A stretch of DNA of 64,000 nt from VRUE01 sp963762205. Its GTDB lineage: Bacteria; Actinomycetota; Thermoleophilia; Solirubrobacterales; 70-9. Shown one piece after another: positions 32,156 to 39,154 of the stretch. The position numbers and the translations under genes were made by a program. Where the stretch lies: contig CAVXJZ010000003.1 in the NCBI GenBank assembly GCA_963762205.1, positions 744,001-808,000 of the forward strand, read 5' to 3'. Numbering within the stretch: position 1 is the first letter of the stretch; every line of letters starts with the position of its first letter. The notes under the pieces are model-generated. The model was not told the DNA's origin, searched no databases, and saw only the letters and a program-made list of their open reading frames with translations.

Positions 32156-33822
32156 ACGTGCGGAGCGTGGCGCTCGATGATGCGGCCGAAGTCGGTGCCC
32201 GAGGGGAGTGTGCCGAAGGCGTGGCCCCAGTCTCCGGAGAGTCGCGAGGCGCAGAAGGCGTCGGCGACGGCCTCGTCGCCGTAGCGGACCAGGAGCGAGG
32301 CCTGAAGGGCGATCGCCATCCTCTCGACCACGCGGCGGGCGCGCTCCTGGATCGTCTCGACGTCGCCGGGGATCTCCTCGCGCAGCTCGGCCACGTAGCC
32401 GTCGAGGCGCGGCTCGGCGCCGGCGCCCTCGAGGACCTCGTTGAAGAAGGCGTCGACGGAGGCCGGGCTCTTGACCATCGCCCGCAGCACGTCGAGGCAC
32501 TGGACGTTGCCCGAGCCCTCCCAGATCGAGTTGAGCGGGCTCTCGCGGAAGAGGCGCGGCATCCCCGACTCCTCGACGAAGCCGTTGCCGCCGAAGCACT
32601 CCAGGGACTCGACGGCGTGGTAGGGGGCGCGCTTGCAGATCCAGTACTTGAGCACCGCGTTGGCGACCCGCCTCAGGTCCTGCGCCTGCTGCTCGCCGGC
32701 GCTCGACTCGTCGTAGGCGCGCGCCAGCCGCATGGCCGAGACCGTCGCCGCCTCCGACTCGACGCAGAGGTCGGCGAGCACGTTGCGCATCAGCGGCTGG
32801 TCGATCAGGGTCGTGCCGAAGACCGAGCGCTCCGCGGTGTGGTGGACGGCGTGCGCGACCCCCGCCCGCATGCCCGTCGCACCGCCCAGGACGCAGTCGA
32901 GCCGTGTGTGGTTGACCATCTCGATGATCGTCCGCACGCCCTCGCCCTCCTCGCCGACCAGCCAGGCCGAGGCGCTGTCGAACTCGATCTCGCTGGAGGC
33001 GTTCGAGTGGTTGCCGAGCTTGTCCTTGAGCCGCTGCAGCCGGAAGCGGTTGCGCTCGCCGTCCGGGGTCCAGCGCGGGAAGAGGAAGCAGGAGATGCCG
33101 CCGTCGGCCTGGGCGAGGACGAGGAAGGCGTCGCACATCGGCGCCGACATGAACCACTTGTGGCCGGTCAGCTCGTACTCGGCGCCGGGCCCGCCGCCGT
33201 TGACCGGCCGGGCGACGGTGGTGTTGGCCCGCACGTCGGTGCCGCCCTGCTTCTCGGTCATGCCCATGCCGGCGAGCGCGCCCGACTTCTCGGGCGCCGG
33301 CGCGTTGCGCGGGTCGTAGGCGGAGGAGAAGATCCGCGGCTCCCACTCGGCGGCAAGCTCGGGCTGGGCGCGCAGGGCGGGGACCACCGAGTAGGTCATC
33401 GAGATCGGACAGCCGATCCCGGCCTCGGCCTGCGACATGCACATGAAGGCGGCCCCCCGGGCGACGTGGGCTCCCGGTCGCGGTTCCTTCCAGGGCGAGG
33501 AGTGCAGTTCATGCCCGACGGCGAGCGCGAGCAGCTCGTGCCAGGCAGGGTGGAACTCGACCTCGTCGACGCGGTTGCCGAAGCGGTCGTGGGTCTTCAG
33601 GGTCGGCGGGTTCTCGTTGGCCGCGACGCCGAGCTCGATGATCCGCTGCGAGCCGGCGAGCTCGCCGACCGTCGAGATCCGCTCCTCCGCCCAGTCGGCG
33701 CCCTCCCGCCGAACCGCCTCGCGCAGCGCCCGGTCGCTCTCGTAGACGTTGTAGTCGGCCAGCGGCGAGGACTGGTTGAAGACCTCATGCGTGCTCCCCG
33801 CTGGCTGCTCGACGGTTGCCAC
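32152..33822 (-). CDS. AidB-type acyl-CoA dehydrogenase
   Basis: 556 aa from GTG 33822. It is an FAD acyl-CoA dehydrogenase of the AidB (alkylation-response) branch by its length and an N-terminal extension with ESDRALREAVRREGADWAE. Family motifs are ALAGMGMTEKQGGTDVRANT, YELTGHKWFMSAPMCDAFLV and the C-terminal YHAVESLECFGGNGFVEESG with PLNSIWEGSGNVQCLDVLRA. AidB proteins protect DNA from alkylation and may have isovaleryl-CoA dehydrogenase activity. CAAAAT lies 6 nt before the start, a weak leaderless promoter. Confidence 0.9.
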   Translation of the reverse strand: MATVEQPAGSTHEVFNQSSPLADYNVYESDRALREAVRREGADWAEERISTVGELAGSQRIIELGVAANENPPTLKTHDRFGNRVDEVEFHPAWHELLALAVGHELHSSPWKEPRPGAHVARGAAFMCMSQAEAGIGCPISMTYSVVPALRAQPELAAEWEPRIFSSAYDPRNAPAPEKSGALAGMGMTEKQGGTDVRANTTVARPVNGGGPGAEYELTGHKWFMSAPMCDAFLVLAQADGGISCFLFPRWTPDGERNRFRLQRLKDKLGNHSNASSEIEFDSASAWLVGEEGEGVRTIIEMVNHTRLDCVLGGATGMRAGVAHAVHHTAERSVFGTTLIDQPLMRNVLADLCVESEAATVSAMRLARAYDESSAGEQQAQDLRRVANAVLKYWICKRAPYHAVESLECFGGNGFVEESGMPRLFRESPLNSIWEGSGNVQCLDVLRAMVKSPASVDAFFNEVLEGAGAEPRLDGYVAELREEIPGDVETIQERARRVVERMAIALQASLLVRYGDEAVADAFCASRLSGDWGHAFGTLPSGTDFGRIIERHAPHV

Positions 33823-33855
33823 GCCCCCATTTTGGCAGGCGCCCGCCCGCAGGGG

Positions 33856-34158
33856 TCAGGCGGACGCGGGCTGAGGCTCCGGATCGGGCCGGATCACGAC
33901 CGTATCGGCCACCTCGAGGATCTCGTCGGCGGGCATCTCGACCCGCCCGGCGTGGTCGCGAACCGCCTCCGGGCTGCTCGCCTGGTAGATGCAGACCGTG
34001 CCGAGCGTGCCGCCCGGCTCGGCGATCACGTAGCTGCGGATCCAGGCGATGTCGTCGGGGAAGTCGCTCTCGGCGACGGCCTTCGATCGAGCCGCGGTCG
34101 CCTCGAGCTCCTCGGCGTTCTGCCACGCCCTCTCCCTGCGAATCACGTAGGTCTTCAT
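33856..34158 (-). CDS. DUF4242 family small protein
   Basis: 100 aa from ATG 34158 with AGGAG 9 nt upstream. The sequence KTYVIRRERAWQNAEELEAT, WIRSYVIAEPGGTLGTVCIYQ and SSPEAVRDHAGRVEMPADEIL fits DUF4242, small ferredoxin-like-fold proteins, some of which bind nickel. The role is unknown. It is divergent from a TetR regulator across an 82-nt region holding a 21-bp dyad, so it is the likely target of that regulator. Confidence 0.75.
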   Translation of the reverse strand: MKTYVIRRERAWQNAEELEATAARSKAVAESDFPDDIAWIRSYVIAEPGGTLGTVCIYQASSPEAVRDHAGRVEMPADEILEVADTVVIRPDPEPQPASA

Positions 34159-34192
34159 TCGTTCTGCTCCTCTGGTCAATTCGGACCGCAAA

Positions 34193-34213
34193 TTACAGAC
34201 TGACAGTCGGTAA
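34193..34213. promoter_or_regulatory. TetR-type operator dyad
   Basis: TTACAGACTG (34193-34202) and CAGTCGGTAA (34204-34213) are inverted with one mismatch around a single A. AT-rich hexamers flank it (TAATAT, TATACA at 34211-34219). It lies between the DUF4242 gene and the divergent TetR gene and would repress both. Confidence 0.65.
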
Positions 34214-34240
34214 TATACATGCGATATCGGTGAAAGCGAA

Positions 34241-34831
34241 ATGAGCAGAGCTCGGGGGCGCCCCAGCGAAGGGGCACGGGAGGCACTGGTCGAGGCCGCG
34301 CACGCGCTGTTCATGGAGCGCGACTACGCCCAGGTCTCGACCGCGGAGATCCTCGAGCGCTCGGGGGTGAGCCGGGGGGCCCTCTACCACCACTTCCCGG
34401 CCAAGCTCGACCTCTTCACGGCGGTCTGGGAAGCGAGCGAGCGGCGGGTGATCGAACGGATCGTCGAACAGGTCCCGGCCTCCTCGACCCCGTTCGAGTC
34501 CCTCGTCGACCTCGCCCGGGGCTACCTGCGTGCGGCTGAGACCGACGAGGAGCCGCGGCGCATCGGCCTCGGCCAGAGCCGCACCGTGCTCGGCTGGGAG
34601 CGCTGGCACGAGGCGGCGATGGAGCTCGGGATCGGCGTCGTCCTCGCCGTCGTCAGCGCCGCCATCGAGGCGGGCGAGCTGCCGCCCAACGACCCGGAGA
34701 CGGCGGCGGTCGTCCTGCTCGGCGCGACGATCGAGGCGGCGATGCTGGTGGTCGTCGCCGACGACCCGGCGGCGGCGCGCGAACGCTCTGAGGCGGTGGT
34801 CGTCGAGATGCTCGAGGGCCTGCGCCGATAG
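34241..34831 (+). CDS. TetR/AcrR-family transcriptional regulator
   Basis: 196 aa. The helix-turn-helix occupies about residues 13-60 (VSTAEILERSGVSRGALYHHFPAKLDLFTA). The C-terminal half resembles the TetR C-terminal domain family with VLGWERWHEAAMELGIG, ligand unknown. It probably binds the 21-bp dyad just upstream and controls itself and the DUF4242 gene. Its TAG stop doubles as the start of the TAGCAT -10 of icd. Confidence 0.88.
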   Translation: MSRARGRPSEGAREALVEAAHALFMERDYAQVSTAEILERSGVSRGALYHHFPAKLDLFTAVWEASERRVIERIVEQVPASSTPFESLVDLARGYLRAAETDEEPRRIGLGQSRTVLGWERWHEAAMELGIGVVLAVVSAAIEAGELPPNDPETAAVVLLGATIEAAMLVVVADDPAAARERSEAVVVEMLEGLRR

Positions 34832-34834
34832 CAT
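34829..34834 (+). promoter_or_regulatory. -10 element of icd
   Basis: TAGCAT, 9 nt before ATG 34844; its first three bases are the stop codon of the upstream TetR gene. Confidence 0.45.
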
Positions 34835-34843
34835 CGCGCGCCG

Positions 34844-36058
34844 ATGTCGAAGATCAAAGTCGCCAACCCGATCGTCGAGCTCGACGGCGACGAGATGACC
34901 CGGATCATCTGGGCCTTCATCAAGGAGCAGCTGGTTCTCCCGTACCTGGACCTCGAGCTGGTGTACTTCGATCTCGGGATCGAGAGCCGTGACGCGACGG
35001 AGGACCAGATCACGGTCGACGCGGCCAATGCGATCAAGAGGCACGGGGTCGGCGTCAAGTGCGCGACGATCACGCCCGACGAGGCCCGGGTCGAGGAGTT
35101 CGGCCTCAAGGATATGTACCGCTCGCCCAACGGCACGATCCGCAACATCCTCGGCGGCGTCATCTTCCGCGAGCCGATCGTGATCTCAAACATCCCGCGC
35201 CTGGTCCCGGGCTGGACGAAGCCGATCGTGATCGGGCGTCACGCCTTCGGCGACCAGTACCGGGCGACCGACATGGTCGTTCCCGGCGAGGGCACCCTGA
35301 CCCTCACCTACACCCCCAAGGACGGCGGCGAGCCGATCGAGCTCGACGTCTATGACTTCCCGGGCGGCGGCGTCGCGATGGCGATGTACAACCTCGACGA
35401 GTCGATTCGGGACTTCGCCCGCGCCTCGATGCGCTACGGGCTCGACCGTGGCTACCCGGTCTACCTGTCGACCAAGAACACGATTCTCAAGCGGTACGAC
35501 GGCCGCTTCAAGGACCTCTTCGCCGAGGTCTACGAGGCCGAGTTCAGGACTGAGTTCGAGGCCAAGGGGATCACCTACGAACACCGGCTGATCGATGACA
35601 TGGTCGCGGCCGCGCTGAAGTGGGAAGGCGGATATGTGTGGGCGTGCAAGAACTACGACGGCGACGTCCAGTCCGACACCGTCGCCCAGGGGTTCGGTTC
35701 GCTCGGCCTGATGACCAGCGTCCTGATGAGCCCCGACGGCAGGACGGTCGAGGCCGAGGCCGCGCACGGAACGGTCACACGCCATTACCGCCAGCACCAG
35801 GAGGGGAACCCGACCTCGACCAACCCGATCGCCTCGATATTCGCCTGGACCCGCGGCCTCGCCGCGCGCGGGCGGCTCGACGAAACCCCCGACGTGTCCG
35901 ACTTCGCCGAGACGCTCGAGCGGGTGTGCGTCGAGACGGTCGAGAGCGGCAAGATGACGAAGGACCTGGCGCTGCTGGTCGGAGGGGGCCAGGAGTACCA
36001 AACAACAGAGGAATTCCTCGGCTCGATCGACGAGAACCTGCGCCGGGCGATGGCATAG
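34844..36058 (+). CDS. icd: Isocitrate dehydrogenase (NADP+), homodimeric type II
   Basis: 404 aa. It oxidatively decarboxylates isocitrate to 2-oxoglutarate. It matches the eukaryote-like type II enzyme: KVANPIVELDGDEMTRIIWA at the N-terminus, MYRSPNGTIRNILGGVIFRE near 90 with the substrate-binding Ser, LIDDMVAAALKWEGGYVWAC near 250, and the NADP region EAAHGTVTRHYRQHQEG near 305 with the family Arg-His. mdh follows after 42 nt, forming a TCA-cycle pair. Confidence 0.96.
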   Translation: MSKIKVANPIVELDGDEMTRIIWAFIKEQLVLPYLDLELVYFDLGIESRDATEDQITVDAANAIKRHGVGVKCATITPDEARVEEFGLKDMYRSPNGTIRNILGGVIFREPIVISNIPRLVPGWTKPIVIGRHAFGDQYRATDMVVPGEGTLTLTYTPKDGGEPIELDVYDFPGGGVAMAMYNLDESIRDFARASMRYGLDRGYPVYLSTKNTILKRYDGRFKDLFAEVYEAEFRTEFEAKGITYEHRLIDDMVAAALKWEGGYVWACKNYDGDVQSDTVAQGFGSLGLMTSVLMSPDGRTVEAEAAHGTVTRHYRQHQEGNPTSTNPIASIFAWTRGLAARGRLDETPDVSDFAETLERVCVETVESGKMTKDLALLVGGGQEYQTTEEFLGSIDENLRRAMA

Positions 36059-36100
36059 GCCGGCAATTTCGCGAATCCACGACCCCAGGAGAGACATTCA

Positions 36101-37087
36101 GTGAGCACTCCCGTCAAAGTCACAGTCACAGGCGCCGCAGGGCAGATCGGCTACGCCCTCCTGTTCCGGATCGCCAGCGGCCAGATGCTCGGCCCCGATA
36201 CCCCGATCGAGCTCAGCCTGCTCGAGATCCCCGATGCCGTGAAGGCGGCAGAGGGCACAGCGATGGAGCTCGACGACTGCGCCTTCCCGCTGCTCCGCAA
36301 GATCGACATCTTCGACGAGCCGCGTGCCGCATTCGACGGCTGCAACGTCGGCCTCCTGGTCGGCGCCCGTCCGCGCGGGCCCGGCATGGAGCGAGCCGAC
36401 CTGCTCGAGGCGAACGGCGGCATCTTCAAGCCGCAGGGAGAGGCGATCGCCGCCGGCGCCGCCGCCGACCTCCGCGTCCTGGTCGTCGGCAACCCGGCCA
36501 ACACGAACTGCCTGATCGCGATGTCGAACGCCGACGGCGTGCCTCGCGAGCGCTTCACCGCGATGATGCGACTCGACCACAACCGCGCGATCGGGCGGCT
36601 CGCGAACAAGCTCGGCAGGCCGATCTCGGATGTGACCAACATGACCGTCTGGGGCAACCATTCGGTGACCCAGTACCCCGACCTCGTCAACGCCAGGGTT
36701 GGCGGTGAGAGCGCCTGGGACGCGGTCGACGACCAGGCCTGGATCGCCGACGAGTACATCCCCGAGGTGGCGAAGCGCGGCGCCGCGATCATCGAGGCGC
36801 GTGGCTCGTCGAGCGCGGCCTCGGCGGCGAACGCGGCCGTCGACCACGTCCGCGACTGGGTGCTCGGCACGCCCGAGGGCGACTGGGTCTCGATGGGTGT
36901 GCCCGCCGACGGCTCCTACGGCGTGGACGAGGGAATCGTCGCCGGCCTCCCATGCATATGCACGGGAGGGGAGTGGTCGGTCGTCGAGGGCCTCGAGATC
37001 TCGGAGTTCTCGCGTCAGAGAATCGACGCGAGCGCCGAGGAGCTGAGGGCCGAGCGCGACTCCGTCGCCGAGCTCGGCCTGCTCTAG
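36101..37087 (+). CDS. mdh: Malate dehydrogenase
   Basis: 328 aa from GTG 36101 with AGGAGAG 9 nt upstream. It oxidises malate to oxaloacetate with NAD. The Rossmann start is VTVTGAAGQIGYALLFRIAS; the substrate arginines lie in GARPRGPGMERADLL; the catalytic His is in WGNHSVTQYPD. Its length and motifs match the cytosolic-type MDH of actinobacteria. In operon with icd. Confidence 0.97.
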   Translation: MSTPVKVTVTGAAGQIGYALLFRIASGQMLGPDTPIELSLLEIPDAVKAAEGTAMELDDCAFPLLRKIDIFDEPRAAFDGCNVGLLVGARPRGPGMERADLLEANGGIFKPQGEAIAAGAAADLRVLVVGNPANTNCLIAMSNADGVPRERFTAMMRLDHNRAIGRLANKLGRPISDVTNMTVWGNHSVTQYPDLVNARVGGESAWDAVDDQAWIADEYIPEVAKRGAAIIEARGSSSAASAANAAVDHVRDWVLGTPEGDWVSMGVPADGSYGVDEGIVAGLPCICTGGEWSVVEGLEISEFSRQRIDASAEELRAERDSVAELGLL

Positions 37088-37117
37088 CCCTCCGCGCGCC
37101 CCGGCACCGCTCGCACC

Positions 37118-37495
37118 CTACGCGGCGGTGTAGGTACGGCCCTTCTTCTTCACCTTTTTCTGCTTCTCGAGGTCGCTGAGGACCCGGTAGAGATAGTTCG
37201 GCTTGATCTTCATCGACTTCGCTATCTCCGAGGCCGTGATCCCTGGGTTCTTCTGGATCAGGGCGACCGCCTGATCGGCGCGGGTGCCGCCACGGCGTTT
37301 GCGACGTCGCCCTTTTTTGGCGGCGCCCGATTTCTTGGAGGCTGAGCCTCGAGGACGACCAGGCCGGCGGCCGGACATCTTGCCGCCGAGCTCGGCGAGG
37401 GCGCGCTCGAGGCGCTTGCGCTCGTCGTCCAGCTCGGACAGGCGCTTCATGACCAGGTCACGCGCCTCGTCGAGCACTTTGGTGGTACTGGGCAT
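37118..37495 (-). CDS. Small basic DNA-binding protein, AT-hook plus winged helix
   Basis: 125 aa. Residues 5-38 are a charged coiled coil (VMKRLSELDDERKRLERALA), 44-50 an AT-hook-like RPGRPRG, 52-71 a Lys/Arg tract, and 73-125 a winged-helix-like domain (ADQAVALIQKNPGITASEIA, YLYRVLSDLEKQKKV). It looks like a nucleoid-associated or architectural protein; I do not recognise a named family. AAAGGAA lies before the ATG, and a 9-bp hairpin is in its 5' leader. Confidence 0.7.
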   Translation of the reverse strand: MPSTTKVLDEARDLVMKRLSELDDERKRLERALAELGGKMSGRRPGRPRGSASKKSGAAKKGRRRKRRGGTRADQAVALIQKNPGITASEIAKSMKIKPNYLYRVLSDLEKQKKVKKKGRTYTAA

Positions 37496-37518
37496 CTCTA
37501 GGTTCCTTTCGTTCCGAT

Positions 37519-37541
37519 CCCCGTTCGCCTCCCGAACGGGG
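37519..37541 (-). promoter_or_regulatory. Hairpin in leader of the AT-hook protein gene
   Basis: CCCCGTTCG and CGAACGGGG pair around a 5-nt loop, ending 24 nt before the start codon at 37495. It could be an autoregulatory or RNA-stability element. Confidence 0.4.
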
Positions 37542-37603
37542 CGGTGACTCTACCTGCCTGAGTGGAGTCTTACACAGCGGTCCAGCCCTGCACCGGTATG
37601 TGA

Positions 37604-37664
37604 CACACATCTTGCGGCCGACGAAGTTGTCGTGGGGGCCGTGGGCCGGCCCCGCCGATGTGTG
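37604..37664 (-). terminator. Compound hairpin after the fatty-acid hydroxylase gene
   Basis: CACACATC (37604-37611) and GATGTGTG (37657-37664) enclose an inner GC-rich stem with GGGGCC/GGCCCC. It begins 4 nt after the hydroxylase stop on the minus strand. No U tract follows, so it is a structural terminator candidate only. Confidence 0.35.
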
Positions 37665-37667
37665 CGC

Positions 37668-38294
37668 TCAGCGGCGCCGAAGCCGCGGCAGGGTTCTGAA
37701 GACGGCGTCCCAGAGGGGCGAGGAGACCCCGAACCCGAAGCGGTGATCCTGGAAGTGGTGGCGCATGTGCTGCTCGCGGAGCTGTTTTCCGAGGTTCGAC
37801 CTGGGCACGAAGTGGTGCACGTAGTAGTGGGTGTAGTCGTAGACCAGGTAGCCGAGGATGAAGCCGCCGAACAGCGGGTAGGCGGTCGGCGTGCCGAAGA
37901 CCAGCACGAAGGCGCCGAAGAAGAGGGCGGCCAGCGGGATCGCCACCGCCGGGGGCATCACGAGCCGCAGCTTGTCGTTGGGGTGGTCGTGATGGATCCC
38001 GTGGATGATGAAGTGCATGCGGCGGCCGAATGCGTTGTCGGGCTCCCAGTGGAAGACGAGGCGGTGCAGCCAGTACTCGGTCAGGGTCCAGATCCCGATG
38101 CCGCCGAGGCTGAGCAGGGCCGCCTCCCAGATCGCCTGCCCCCCGTTGAGTGCGAGCCACTCCATGACGACGACCACCGGCACGAAGACGACGGCGGGGA
38201 TCGCCGGGTGGACCCGAGAGAAGAAGTTGAGAAAATCGCTCTCGAAGAGCTGCGGCGAGGCGGCGAGGTCGTCGGTGCGTTTGTGAGCCTCCAT
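37668..38294 (-). CDS. Fatty acid hydroxylase / sterol desaturase family membrane protein
   Basis: 208 aa from ATG 38294. Histidine clusters that bind the di-iron centre are EYWLHRLVFH, HGIHHDHPND and HMRHHFQDHRFGFG; four membrane segments surround them (for example IPAVVFVPVVVVMEWLAL). This matches the fatty-acid 2-hydroxylase family without a cytochrome b5 domain. It probably hydroxylates a membrane acyl chain. TACCAT lies 8 nt before the ATG. Confidence 0.9.
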   Translation of the reverse strand: MEAHKRTDDLAASPQLFESDFLNFFSRVHPAIPAVVFVPVVVVMEWLALNGGQAIWEAALLSLGGIGIWTLTEYWLHRLVFHWEPDNAFGRRMHFIIHGIHHDHPNDKLRLVMPPAVAIPLAALFFGAFVLVFGTPTAYPLFGGFILGYLVYDYTHYYVHHFVPRSNLGKQLREQHMRHHFQDHRFGFGVSSPLWDAVFRTLPRLRRR

Positions 38295-38302
38295 GGGGAT
38301 GC

Positions 38303-38308
38303 ATGGTA
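38303..38308 (-). promoter_or_regulatory. -10 element of fatty-acid hydroxylase gene
   Basis: TACCAT on the minus strand, 8 nt before ATG 38294; leaderless arrangement. Confidence 0.45.
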
Positions 38309-38437
38309 GCGGCGCCGGCCCGGGTGACGGCGACTGTCGCAAGACGCGGGAAGATGTGACGAGCCTGTGTCAAAGACGTTGCGCTTTGCGGGATTGGCCC
38401 TAACAAAATCGTCACGACGGTGGCAACATGCACCGCC

Positions 38438-38626
38438 GTGCCGCGCAAGCCCAAGCCGCCGAGCTGCGACGACTGCTACTTCCGCAAGAACATGCTCTGC
38501 GCGCTCGAGGTCGAGGAGCCCTGCACGACCTTCAGGGCCGACCGCCCAGAGGGCCTGGTGCCCCCCCGGCAGCCGGTGCTGCTGATGCGGCCCCCGCGCT
38601 GGGCCGCGCAGTCCCAGGCCGCCTGA
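38438..38626 (+). CDS. Small conserved-looking Cys protein
   Basis: 62 aa from GTG 38438 (an in-frame GTG at 38420 is possible). It reads PRKPKPPSCDDCYFRKNMLC, then ALEVEEPCTTF, then RPEGLVPPRQPVLLMRPPRW. The four cysteines (CxxC, C, C) could bind zinc or a cluster. CAACAT lies 8 nt before the start. I think similar proteins occur in related actinobacteria but I cannot name the family. The coding-like composition and unusual motif support it as a real gene. Confidence 0.55.
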   Translation: MPRKPKPPSCDDCYFRKNMLCALEVEEPCTTFRADRPEGLVPPRQPVLLMRPPRWAAQSQAA

Positions 38627-38645
38627 GAGCTTCTGCCCCCGGTCG

Positions 38646-38680
38646 CCGCCGCCCCGGACGCGGAGCGGAGGAGGCGGCGG
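38646..38680 (+). repeat. Dispersed GC-rich repeat, short copy D (upstream of hsp20)
   Basis: CCGCCGCC and GGCGGCGG ends enclose CCGGACGCGGAGCGGAGGA. It looks like copy B with its interior deleted: the left end joins directly to the right end. It lies 16 nt upstream of the hsp20 -10. Confidence 0.45.
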
Positions 38681-38695
38681 AATGCGCCGTCTGGC

Positions 38696-38701
38696 TATGT
38701 T
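38696..38701 (+). promoter_or_regulatory. -10 element of hsp20-lon operon
   Basis: TATGTT, 6 nt before ATG 38708, leaderless. No HrcA (CIRCE) or HspR-type inverted repeat was found next to it. Confidence 0.5.
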
Positions 38702-38707
38702 TTCCGC

Positions 38708-39154
38708 ATGCCGCAAAGAGACGTCTTCGCGAACTTCGCCCGCATGCGCCGGGAAGTCGACCAGCTGCTCGGCGGCGAAGGCTGGAGCCGCACCACCTAC
38801 GTGAGCCGGCGGACGACCGGTTTCTCCCCGAACGTCGACGTCTACTACTGCGGGGAACCGCAGCGGGCGATCGTCAAGGTCGACCTCTCCGGCGCCAGCC
38901 TCGACGAGATCGGGATCGAGGTCAGCGGCCGCCATCTGGCGATCGTCGGCGAACGCCCGGTGCAGGAGACCGAGGGGCGCGTCTACCAGCAGGTCGAGAT
39001 CCCCTCGGGCCCCTTCCGCCGCATCGTCGAGTTCCAGGTCGACGTCGACCCCGACGGCGCCACGGCGACCTACGAGGACGGCGTGCTGCGCATCGAGCTG
39101 CCGCTGCGCGACCCGGCCGAGACCACGCGACGGGTGCCGATCGGGCGGGACTGA
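38708..39154 (+). CDS. Hsp20-family small heat shock protein
   Basis: 148 aa. The alpha-crystallin domain covers about residues 38-135 (FSPNVDVYYCGEPQRAIVKV, SGRHLAIVGERP, VYQQVEIPSGPFRRIVEF, ATYEDGVLRIELPL). An ATP-independent holdase that keeps unfolded proteins soluble. Its TGA overlaps the lon ATG (TGATG), so folding and degradation are co-expressed. Confidence 0.93.
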   Translation: MPQRDVFANFARMRREVDQLLGGEGWSRTTYVSRRTTGFSPNVDVYYCGEPQRAIVKVDLSGASLDEIGIEVSGRHLAIVGERPVQETEGRVYQQVEIPSGPFRRIVEFQVDVDPDGATATYEDGVLRIELPLRDPAETTRRVPIGRD

